From Streptomyces sp. S.PB5 (GTDB lineage Bacteria > Actinomycetota > Actinomycetes > Streptomycetales > Streptomycetaceae): a stretch of DNA of 64,000 nucleotides. The translations under genes and the position numbers were made by a program. The notes under the pieces were generated by a model. The model searched no databases and had not been told where the DNA came from. It saw nothing but the letters and a program-made list of their open reading frames with translations. Below, piece by piece: positions 8,767 through 17,200 of the stretch. The stretch lies in assembly GCF_030403745.1 (NCBI RefSeq), contig NZ_JAQMWP010000002.1, positions 310,001-374,000 of the forward strand. The letters run 5' to 3'. Numbering within the stretch: the first letter of the stretch is position 1; each line of letters opens with the position of its first letter.

Positions 8767-8943
8767 CCTGGTCCGAATCCTCGCTGGTCGTGCCCGAAGG
8801 GCGAAGCTTGACGCGTCGGGACTCGGGTGGGGAGGCCGGTCCGTGTGCTGCCGAACAATCCCGCACTATAAGCCGAGGATCGAACAATCTTGTACGAGGG
8901 GTGATGTATTTGTAAACAAGAATTGAAGAAATACTATGCGCCC
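8767..8943. promoter_or_regulatory. Divergent promoter region between the LCP gene and galE
   Basis: This gap becomes unusually AT-rich from about 8866 to 8940, in contrast to its surroundings. It contains the small dyad TTGT-AA-ACAA at 8910-8919. It must hold the start signals for both genes, but I cannot assign -35/-10 elements with confidence. Confidence 0.4.
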
Positions 8944-9930
8944 ATGACTTGGCTGATCACAGGCGGTGCGGGATTCATCGGTGCCCATGTCGTCCGCGCC
9001 ATGCTCGCCGCGGGCGAGCGCGTGGCGGTGTACGACGACCTCTCGACGGGCGACCCCGGACGCGTCCCCGAGGGCGTGCCCTTCGTCAAGGGCTCCGTGC
9101 TCGACGGTGACCTCGTCCGCGCCACCCTCTCCGACCTGAGCGTCTCGGGCGTGGTCCACCTCGCCGCGAAGAAGCAGGTGGGGGAGTCGGTCGAACAACC
9201 GCTGTACTACTACCGCGAGAACGTCCAGGGCCTGCAGACCCTGCTGGAGGCCGCCGCGGACACCGGCGTGCGCCACTTCCTGTTCTCGTCGTCGGCGGCC
9301 GTGTACGGCATGCCCGATGTGGACCTGGTGACGGAGGACACGCCCTGCGCCCCCGTCAACCCGTACGGCGAGACCAAACTGGCGGGCGAGTGGCTCGTGC
9401 GTGCCACCGGGCGGGCGCACGGCATGACCACCGCCTGTCTGCGCTACTTCAACGTCGCCGGAGCCGCCGACGAGGAGCTCGCCGACACGGGTGTGTTCAA
9501 CCTCGTTCCGATGGTCTTCGAGAAGCTGACCCAGGGCGTCGCACCGGTGATCTTCGGCGACGACTACGACACCGCGGACGGCACCTGCGTGCGGGACTTC
9601 ATCCATGTCGAGGACATCGCCTCCGCCCATCTCGCCGCGGCCCGTGCCCTGACGGAGCGGGAGCCCGGCAGCGATCTCACGGTCAACATCGGCCGCGGAC
9701 AGGGTGTCTCGGTGCGCGAGATGATCGCGTTGATCGGCGAGGTGACCGGCTACGCGGACGCGGCGGCTCCGGTGTCCGTCCCGCGCCGGGCGGGCGACCC
9801 GGCCAGGGTCGTCGCGTCGGCCGACCGCATCCGGGGTGAACTCGGCTGGACGGCGCGGCACGACGCCCGCGCCATGGTGGCGTCCGCGTGGGCCGGCTGG
9901 GTCCGGCGTCACCCGGAGGCCCGCCGCTGA
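8944..9930 (+). CDS. galE: UDP-glucose 4-epimerase family protein
   Basis: A 328-residue short-chain dehydrogenase/reductase that interconverts UDP-glucose and UDP-galactose or their N-acetyl forms, supplying activated sugar. It starts with the NAD-binding MTWLITGGAGFIGAHVV. It has the catalytic SSSAAVYG and YxxxK (NPYGETKLAG), plus RYFNVAGA and GDDYDTADGTCVRDFIHVED, all characteristic of GalE. The ATG at 8944 is chosen over a TTG at 8923 because the protein then begins on the Rossmann strand; the ribosome site is weak for both. Its place inside the wall-glycopolymer locus suggests it feeds the glycosyltransferases here rather than galactose catabolism. Confidence 0.9.
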   Translation: MTWLITGGAGFIGAHVVRAMLAAGERVAVYDDLSTGDPGRVPEGVPFVKGSVLDGDLVRATLSDLSVSGVVHLAAKKQVGESVEQPLYYYRENVQGLQTLLEAAADTGVRHFLFSSSAAVYGMPDVDLVTEDTPCAPVNPYGETKLAGEWLVRATGRAHGMTTACLRYFNVAGAADEELADTGVFNLVPMVFEKLTQGVAPVIFGDDYDTADGTCVRDFIHVEDIASAHLAAARALTEREPGSDLTVNIGRGQGVSVREMIALIGEVTGYADAAAPVSVPRRAGDPARVVASADRIRGELGWTARHDARAMVASAWAGWVRRHPEARR

Positions 9931-10048
9931 CCTGAGCCCGACCGGCCCGTGACCTCGAACGAAATGGCCGACCGGTCGAACAGGCGACTTATGATGGCGC
10001 GCCCGGGTCACGGGCCGACCGGGGGCCGATTCTCGGGAAGGACGGACG

Positions 10049-11170
10049 ATGCGGGCCGGTACCGCGCGTGAGAACGCACGACGACAGCAGCCGTCGGACG
10101 CGGAGGCAACGGGCCTCGGCGCCCGCCGGCCGCCGGCCGTGCTCTGCGGACCCTGGCTGTTGTCCGGACACGACGGCCGGCTCCTCGTGTACGCGCAGGT
10201 GGACCAGGCCGTACTGCGCTGGACGGAGGACCGCCCGGGCGGCTCGGCCTGGCACGGTCCGGACGTCCTGCCGCTCAAGGGAGTCACGGACCTCACCGTC
10301 GTCCAGGGACGCAACCGCTACGCCCACCTCATCGGCCGCCGGGTGCGCGGCGCCGGCGACGGCCCGCGCACGGTGGACCTCTGCTACGCGATCCAGTACC
10401 AGACGGGCCGCCCGCTCAGCGAGTGGCGGTCGGTGGGCAACCCGCACGCCAAGCGCGAGCGCACGCCGCTGATGGGCGCACCGGCCGCCGCGGTCGACGC
10501 GGCGGGCACCCTGCATGTCTTCGCCCACACGGCCGAGGGCCGGGTGGCGATCCGGCGGGAGGATTCCCAGGGCCGCTGGGAGCCCTGGCGCGACCTGAAG
10601 ATCTCCGCGGCCCTGGACGCTCCGGCCGCGGTGACCACCGCCACGGGGCGTCTGGAGCTGCTGGTGCCCACCCGCACCGGCGCCCTGACCTGGTATCAGC
10701 CGCAGCCCGGCGCGGATCTGGAACGAGGGCACGATGTCGCGGTGGTTCCGCTGCCCGGGTCCGCGACGGGCGTGGAGACATCACGCGGCCGGGTCACGTA
10801 CTTCCTCACCGACGCGATCGGCGGCGGCATCGTCGCCGTACGTCCCGGGGAGTGGCCGGTGCCGGTCGGCGGCACCCCGGGCGACGGACGGCATGCGGCC
10901 CTCACCGCGACCGTGGACGGATACCTCTGCACCGTGCTCGCCCACCGCGACATCGAAGGCCGGGTCGTGCTCGGTGTGTGTGTCGCGGAGGACGAGCGCA
11001 ACGGCGTGTGGTGGATCGACACCGGCGTCGGCTGTCTCGGTGATCCCGTGCTGGCTCGCGACGGACACGGCAGGGTCGTCGTCCTCGCCGTGGCCACGGA
11101 CGGTGCGCTGATGCTGGCCCGTCAGGAGGACGGGCCGGGTGTGACGCTCGGCACCTGGAGCCGGCTGTGA
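10049..11170 (+). CDS. Beta-propeller protein, paralogue 2
   Basis: A 373-residue protein related to the product of 6412-7431. It matches blade by blade: PWLLSGHDGRLLVYAQVDQA, YAHLIGRRV, AVDAAGTLHVFAHTAEGRV, GRWEPWRDLK, GALTWYQPQPG, LCTVLAHRDIEGRVVLGVC and LMLARQEDGPGVTLGTW. The first 35 residues are basic and low in hydrophobicity, with no signal peptide. GGGAAGGA about six bases before the ATG supports the start. It is followed 40 bases later by the third paralogue, in the same direction. Function is not known; a glycan- or enzyme-binding scaffold inside the cell is the simplest guess. Confidence 0.7.
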   Translation: MRAGTARENARRQQPSDAEATGLGARRPPAVLCGPWLLSGHDGRLLVYAQVDQAVLRWTEDRPGGSAWHGPDVLPLKGVTDLTVVQGRNRYAHLIGRRVRGAGDGPRTVDLCYAIQYQTGRPLSEWRSVGNPHAKRERTPLMGAPAAAVDAAGTLHVFAHTAEGRVAIRREDSQGRWEPWRDLKISAALDAPAAVTTATGRLELLVPTRTGALTWYQPQPGADLERGHDVAVVPLPGSATGVETSRGRVTYFLTDAIGGGIVAVRPGEWPVPVGGTPGDGRHAALTATVDGYLCTVLAHRDIEGRVVLGVCVAEDERNGVWWIDTGVGCLGDPVLARDGHGRVVVLAVATDGALMLARQEDGPGVTLGTWSRL

Positions 11171-11210
11171 GCGCGCCGGAGCCCACCGCCGTGCCGAGGG
11201 ACGTGAGGAC

Positions 11211-12782
11211 ATGACACGGAGAACCGACCGAAGAGCCGGATCAGCCGCCGTCGCCGAGCCGGCGGGCGGCCGTACGCATGTGGTCGCGGTGATCGTGCCC
11301 GAGCCCGCGGACGCGGTGCCGCTCGTGGAACGGGAAGCGCCCGGCGCCGAGATCGCCGTCGTCTGTCTGCGGTCGGGCACCAAGGAGGGGCGGGCGGCGC
11401 TGGACCGGGCCCTCACCGCGGCCGGCTCCCGCGGCTGCCGGGTGCTCGGCGGCCCCCGCATCGTGGACGTCCAGGGCCGGGACGCCGTGGCCGCACTGCT
11501 GGCGGAACTGCGCGAGATCGACCCGGAGCGCTTGCACACGCTGGACCCCGACCCCACCCATGTCAGTGTCGACGAGGCGACCGGCGTGCCGGGGTACGAC
11601 GTCCCCTTGGCGCACACCGAAGCCGCCGCCCACGCCCTTGCCGCGGCACGGGCCCGGCAGACGGAGACAGGCCGGCCGCTGTACGTCGACTGCCTGCGCG
11701 CGCAGGCGACGCCGGGGCCCGGTGCCGCCTCCGCCCGGCGCTACCCCATGCCCGTGAACTGGCTGTCGGCCGGCTTCGACGGCCGGCTGACGGCTTTCCT
11801 GCCCACGGCCGCCGGCGTGGTGCGCTGGCACGAGCAGACGCCGGGTGGCGCGTGGCGCGGACCCGAGCCGGTGGAAGGAGCCGGACTGGCGCCGGGGCTG
11901 CTGGTCATCGCGGATCCCCGGGGACTGCCCCACCTGTTCGGGCTGCGCCGGACCACCCGTGACGACGGCGGGGTGGACGTCGAGGTCGTGCACGCGGCGC
12001 AGTACCGGACGGGCCGGCCCCTGACCCCATGGCTCCCGCTCGGCGGACCGAACGCCCGAGCCTGGAACAAGGGGCGTGAGGTCGGCTTCCCCGCGGCCGC
12101 GTTCGACACCGCGGGCAACCTCTTCGTGTTCGTCCGCAACTTCGGGCACAGCATCAGCTGGCGCCGCCAGTCGGCCGACGGCGGCTGGACGGACTGGCAG
12201 CACCTCAGCGGCGTCAAGGTGGCCGACGACCTCGTCGCGGTGACCTCCGCGCACGGCGGGGTCGAGGTCTTCGCGCGGGCCCGCGACACGGAGGCGACGG
12301 TCCGCTGGTACCCGGGGCCGGACGGGACCTTCCGCGAGGACCGCGGGCTCCCGTTCGCCGCCCGCCCCGGCACTTTGGCCCCCGCTCCCGAACCGGGCGC
12401 CGTCGTCTACTGCGATCTGCACAGCGGCGAAGCCGCCGTCTGGCGTCCCGGTGCCCCGGCCCCCTGCCCGCTCGGCGGCTCCCCGGGAAGGCCCGCCGCG
12501 GTGCGCGGAGTCGAGATCGACGGCTGGCTCTACTCCGTGCTGGTCGCACCGGGCGCCGACGGCACCTGCTCGGTGGGTGCCTATCCGGAGGGCCGACCCG
12601 ACGCCGGGGTGTGGTGGCAGGACCTCGGCGCGCCCTCCTACGGCGCCCCGACGGCGGCCGTGAGCCGGTCCGGCCGGCTCACCGTGGCGACCCGGATCCC
12701 CGGCGGCCGGCTGCTGCTGGCCCGGCGTCAGGAGAACCGGGACGGGCTGGTGTTCGACGACTGGGAGCCCGCGGGCCACTGA
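11211..12782 (+). CDS. Degenerate PIG-L-like domain fused to a beta-propeller, paralogue 3
   Basis: A 523-residue protein. Residues about 22-175 follow the outline of the PIG-L/LmbE N-acetylglucosamine deacetylase family: a first strand (HVVAVIVPEPAD), a second strand ending VVCLRSG, then AALLAELREIDPERLHTLDP and a final helix (AHTEAAAHALAAARARQ). The metal-binding residues are missing. The HPDD motif of the family is replaced by VPEPAD, and the HPDHT motif by PLAHT. Residues about 185-520 are the same propeller as in the two upstream genes (WLSAGFDGRLTAFLP, NLFVFVRNFGHS, LLLARRQENRDGLVFDDW). No signal peptide is visible. It is probably an inactive carbohydrate-binding relative of PIG-L enzymes. 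Confidence 0.65.
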   Translation: MTRRTDRRAGSAAVAEPAGGRTHVVAVIVPEPADAVPLVEREAPGAEIAVVCLRSGTKEGRAALDRALTAAGSRGCRVLGGPRIVDVQGRDAVAALLAELREIDPERLHTLDPDPTHVSVDEATGVPGYDVPLAHTEAAAHALAAARARQTETGRPLYVDCLRAQATPGPGAASARRYPMPVNWLSAGFDGRLTAFLPTAAGVVRWHEQTPGGAWRGPEPVEGAGLAPGLLVIADPRGLPHLFGLRRTTRDDGGVDVEVVHAAQYRTGRPLTPWLPLGGPNARAWNKGREVGFPAAAFDTAGNLFVFVRNFGHSISWRRQSADGGWTDWQHLSGVKVADDLVAVTSAHGGVEVFARARDTEATVRWYPGPDGTFREDRGLPFAARPGTLAPAPEPGAVVYCDLHSGEAAVWRPGAPAPCPLGGSPGRPAAVRGVEIDGWLYSVLVAPGADGTCSVGAYPEGRPDAGVWWQDLGAPSYGAPTAAVSRSGRLTVATRIPGGRLLLARRQENRDGLVFDDWEPAGH

Positions 12783-13060
12783 GCGCCCCGAGCCTCGCCC
12801 GGCACTGTGAATGGCTTGATTCCGACCCTCTGGTGCCTTGTGGAATGTGAAGATCGCAAATGGTTGCGTGGAAAACTTGTGATCAAAGTCGCTGCCTGCT
12901 GCAGGTCAACGCGTATAGAACCACAGGTGAAGGATTGTTAAAGTTCAGGTCGCTCATGTGATGAGCCTGTGAATGCACTGGCTTGAAAGTGGGCGCCTCC
13001 CTGCGGTACGGCGAACGGGCCACGGGGCTTGTGTCCTGTTTCGTCGGCTGCTGAGGGGTT
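12783..13060 (+). promoter_or_regulatory. Leader/promoter region of the glycopolymer synthesis operon
   Basis: This 278-base gap is clearly less GC-rich than its flanks and precedes a tightly overlapped four-gene operon, so the main promoter should lie here. TATAGA at 12914-12919 could serve as a -10 element without a convincing -35. A short dyad, GCTCAT-gtg-ATGAGC, lies at 12952-12966. I see no gene or riboswitch that I recognise. Confidence 0.4.
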
Positions 13061-14284
13061 ATGACCAGGCTATCGCTGCGGGCTGTCCAGAAGTTGACCT
13101 GCAAGAAGCGCGACGCCTGGTGGACGGTCTTTCTCGTCGACCCCACCGCGACCCGGCTCCTGCTGGTCTTCGCCCGCTTCCGGTTCATCACCCCGGACCG
13201 TGTCACCTGGGCCGCCCTCTTCATCGGACTGGCCTCGGCCGCCCTCTTCCTGGAGGGTGACCGCACCTCGCTGCTCATCGGCGCCCTGCTCTACCACGTG
13301 AGCTTCATCCTCGACTGCATCGACGGCAAGCTGGCCCGGCTGAAGGGCAACGGCAGCGTCTTCGGGGGCTGGCTCGACTACGTCTTCGACCGTATCCGGG
13401 TGCTGTTCTGCGCACTCGCCCTCATGGGCGGGCAGTTCCTGCGCACCGACGACGAGCGCTATCTGGTCGCCGCCCTCGGCGTGGTCTTCCTCGACATGCT
13501 GCGGTACGTCGACGCACTGCAGATCTACAAGATGCGCCTGTCGATGCGGACGAAGATCGAGAAGGTCACCAAGGAACGGGCCGAGGCCGAGCGCGCCGAA
13601 CGGGAGGCCGCCGCGGCGGCCGAGGGCGAAGCCGCGCAGGTCGTCTTCATGGAGGACCTGCTGCGCGACAACCCGCACACCGCCGCGGAGACGCTGCGCG
13701 ACGAGGCGGGCGGGTCCAACGTGATCGACCTGCACGAACAGTTCCGCGGCCAGTTCCCCTGGTACACCCGGGTCCGCCGGGCCATGCTCCGCACCCGCGT
13801 GCGGCCGCATCTGATCAGCGGCATCGAGTTCCAGATGTTCATCTTCATCGTCGGACCGCTGACCGGCCAGATCCTGTGGACGACCGCGGTCTCCGCGGCC
13901 CTGCTGATGCTCTTCGAACTCGTGATCATGTACAAGTTCTGGCTCTCCACCCGCGACTTCACCCGGGTCATGAAGGAGCTGGCCCCCGCCCCGGCCAAGG
14001 CCGGCACCATCGCCCCGCATCTGCACCGGGGCCGGCACCGCCGGGCCGCGCAGGCGGCCCTCCTGACCGACGGGCGCTACCAGGCCCCGGAGCCGGACGA
14101 AGACCCCTTCTTCCGCCCCTACCCCCAGCCGAACGCCGTCCCCTACGGGGAGAACGTCCACGAGTCGGAAGTGCTCCCGCACATCCCGCAGCCGCACGGC
14201 GACACCATGCCGCTCGTCCAGTACGGCCGGACGCTGCAGGGTGGTCACCACGGGACCCCGGGGCCATGGGAGACGTCCCGATGA
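13061..14284 (+). CDS. CDP-alcohol phosphatidyltransferase family membrane protein
   Basis: This 407-residue enzyme should transfer a phospho-alcohol from a CDP-alcohol to an acceptor alcohol in the membrane. The full family signature is present at residues 85-110: DCIDGKLAR, eight residues, then GGWLDYVFD, giving the two metal-binding Asp pairs. Hydrophobic segments follow on both sides. A charged Glu/Ala-rich insert (about 170-200) and a long hydrophilic C-terminal tail make it larger than the usual 200-residue enzymes. GAGGGG precedes the ATG. Its stop overlaps the next start (ATGA), so it is co-translated with a TagF-like polymerase. A wall-polymer primer or linkage role is more likely than phospholipid synthesis, by context only. 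Confidence 0.82.
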   Translation: MTRLSLRAVQKLTCKKRDAWWTVFLVDPTATRLLLVFARFRFITPDRVTWAALFIGLASAALFLEGDRTSLLIGALLYHVSFILDCIDGKLARLKGNGSVFGGWLDYVFDRIRVLFCALALMGGQFLRTDDERYLVAALGVVFLDMLRYVDALQIYKMRLSMRTKIEKVTKERAEAERAEREAAAAAEGEAAQVVFMEDLLRDNPHTAAETLRDEAGGSNVIDLHEQFRGQFPWYTRVRRAMLRTRVRPHLISGIEFQMFIFIVGPLTGQILWTTAVSAALLMLFELVIMYKFWLSTRDFTRVMKELAPAPAKAGTIAPHLHRGRHRRAAQAALLTDGRYQAPEPDEDPFFRPYPQPNAVPYGENVHESEVLPHIPQPHGDTMPLVQYGRTLQGGHHGTPGPWETSR

Positions 14285-17200
14285 GAGCAGGCGCAGGACA
14301 ACTTCAGATGTCACACACGCAGGACGGCGACAACTCATGGGTCACCGTGGTCATCCCCGCGTACAACGCGGCGACGACCATCGGCAAGGCACTCCAGTCG
14401 GCGGTGAACCAGACCTACGAACTGGTCGAGGTGATCGTCGTCGACGACGCCTCGACCGACGGCACCATCGAGGTCGTCGCCAACTTCGCCGGCAGCAATC
14501 CCCGGGTACGCGTACTGCGGCGGACACAGAACAGCGGCGGCGTCGGCGCCCCGCGGAACTGGGGCATCGCCCAGGCCGCCGGACGCTGGGTGCTCTTCCT
14601 CGACGCCGACGACGAACTGCCGCCCCGCGCCTGCGAGCGGCTGGTGGCCAGTGCCCTGGAGACCGGCAGCGACATCACCGCGGGCAAGGCGGTCCGCGTC
14701 AACCGGGCCACCGGCGACTCCGAGCCCTGGGCGCCGGAGGTCTACGCGATGGAGCGCACTGTCGCGGGCCTGGAGGAGTTCCCGCTCCTGCTCACCGACC
14801 CCATCGCCGCGGCCAAGCTGTACAGCGTGGAGTTCCTGCGCTCGGCCGGGGTGTGGTTCCCGGAGGGCGTCTTCTACGAGGACACCTACTTCTCCACGCT
14901 CGCGGGCTGCCTCGCCCGGGGCATCACCGTCATCACCGAGCCCGTCTACCGCTGGATGTGGGAACCGGACGGCGGGTCCATCACCGGCCGCACCGGCGAG
15001 CTGCGCAGCATCACCGACCGCATCGCGGTGCACCGGGCCACGGACCGGTTCCTCCTGGAGCGGGGCCTGTGGTCCCTGAAGGTCCGCAAGGACTCCAAGT
15101 TCCTCGCTCACGACCTGCGTCTCTACATGAGGGCCCTGGCCGAGGGCGACGCGGAGTTCCAGCAGGGCTTCGCGGACATCGTCAGCTCCTATCTGTTCTC
15201 CATCAGCGACGAGGCCTTCGAGCTGTGCGGTCCGGTCGACCGGGTGCGTGCCTACCTCCTGATGTACCAGGAGATCGAGGCGGCCCTCACGACGCTGGAC
15301 TACACCCAGCGCAAGAGCGTGTTCTCCTCCCATCTGGTGGAGGAGGACGGCAGGGTGTACTGGTCCGCCGACCATCTGCATCTGCCGGACGCCCGCCGCA
15401 TGCTGGATGTCACCGAGCTCGGCCTGGCCGCCGCTCCGGTGTCGCAGATCCCGCTCTTCGCCCAGCTCAACAGCTGGCGCGTCAAGGGCACGGAGCTGAC
15501 CTACACAGGTGAACTCGTCAACCGCTTCGGGCGGATCACCGGCGAGGACTCCGTCTCGCTGTCCCTGGCCGTGCGCAACCGCCACACCAAGCGGGACGTC
15601 GTGGTCCCGGTGGCGGAGGTCGTCGTCGACGAGCGCCTCGTGACCTTCGAGGGCACGGCGGACCTTAACCGGCTGCTCGGCGACGACCTGTCCGACAGCA
15701 CGGTGTGGAACGTGTCGGTCATCGTCGAGTGGAATCGCAGCCGCTCCCGTTCCGCGCTGAACGTGCGTGACATCGCCGTCGACGGTCTCACCTTCGACCG
15801 GGACGGCGAGGAGTACGAGGGATACCGCACCGTCAGCGGCAACCTGGCCTTCCGCTCGGCCACGGCCGGGCGCCGCACCTTCGAGACCGAGCAGAACGAC
15901 CCGAACGCCCCCTGGATGTGGTGGCGTGACCGCATCCACCCGCCGGTCCGGCGGCTCACCCGCCGGTTCGAACTCGCCGTCGTCGTGCCCTGCTACAACG
16001 TGGCGAAGTACCTCGACGACTGCCTCGCCTCTCTCGCCGCGCAGCGCGGGTTCGACGCCATCCAGGTCATCCTGGTGAACGACGGGGCCACCGACGAGAC
16101 CCCCCAGATGCTGGAACGTTTCTCCCGCTTCTACGCCAACGTCACCGTCATCCACCAGGCCAACGGCGGCCTCGGCAACGCCCGCAACACCGGCCTCGAC
16201 CAGGTCGTCGCCCCGTACGTCACCTTCCTCGACTCCGACGACATCCTCGGCGAGGACGCCCTCGCCGCCATGGTCGAGGCCGCGCGGCGCGACGGCTCCG
16301 AGGTCGTCATGGGGGACCTCGTCAACTTCCCGGACCGGCCGTACGGCCCGTGGAAGGACTACTTCGGCAAGGGCGACCGGCTGATCGAGGACTTCGCCGA
16401 GATCCCGGACATGATCTTCAGCGGCTCCGCCTGCAACAAGCTCTTCAGCACCGCGCTGCTGCGCCGCCTCGGCGTCCGCTTCGGCGAGGGCGTGCACTTC
16501 GAGGACGCCTGGCTGACCCTGCCCGCACTGCTGCGCGCCAACGCCATCAGCCTGGTCGACCGGCCCGTCTACTGGTACCGGGGCCGCCCCGACGGCTCGT
16601 CCATCATGGACTCCCTGTGGAGCAAGCCCGCCAACTACCGCGACCACCTGCGGCTCAACCACTTCCTGCTGTACTACAGCGCCGAGGAACGCCCCGAGAT
16701 CCGCCGGATGTTCCAGCGCTACGCCACCCGCACGTACAAGGGCTTCCTGTGCAACGCCCGCAACGTCATGGGCCGTACGCAGCTGGCCGAGATGTTCCCG
16801 GACATCCACCGTCACTACGCCCAGATCCCCGACGACGTCATCGTCGAGTTCGTGACCAGCCCGGCCCAGCAACTCGACCACTACGCGGCCCGGACCGGCA
16901 ACTTCGAGCTGTTCTGCGACCCGGAACCGGCGCTCGCCACCGCGCCGCCGGTGCTCGAGATCGACGACGAAGGCTTCTACCGCACCTTCCCCGGCGGCAG
17001 CAGGCACAGCACCGCCGCCCGCGTGAAGGACCCCAACGTCGTGGTGGAGAGCGTCCGCACCCGGGACGACGTCCTGGTCGTCGAGGGATGCCTGGCCTTC
17101 CCCGGCATGGACCTGAGCGGTCCGATGGGGAACAGACTGGAGCTCGTCTACCAGACGAACCACAACAAGATCACCGTCCCGGTCCGGCAGGTCTACCGGC

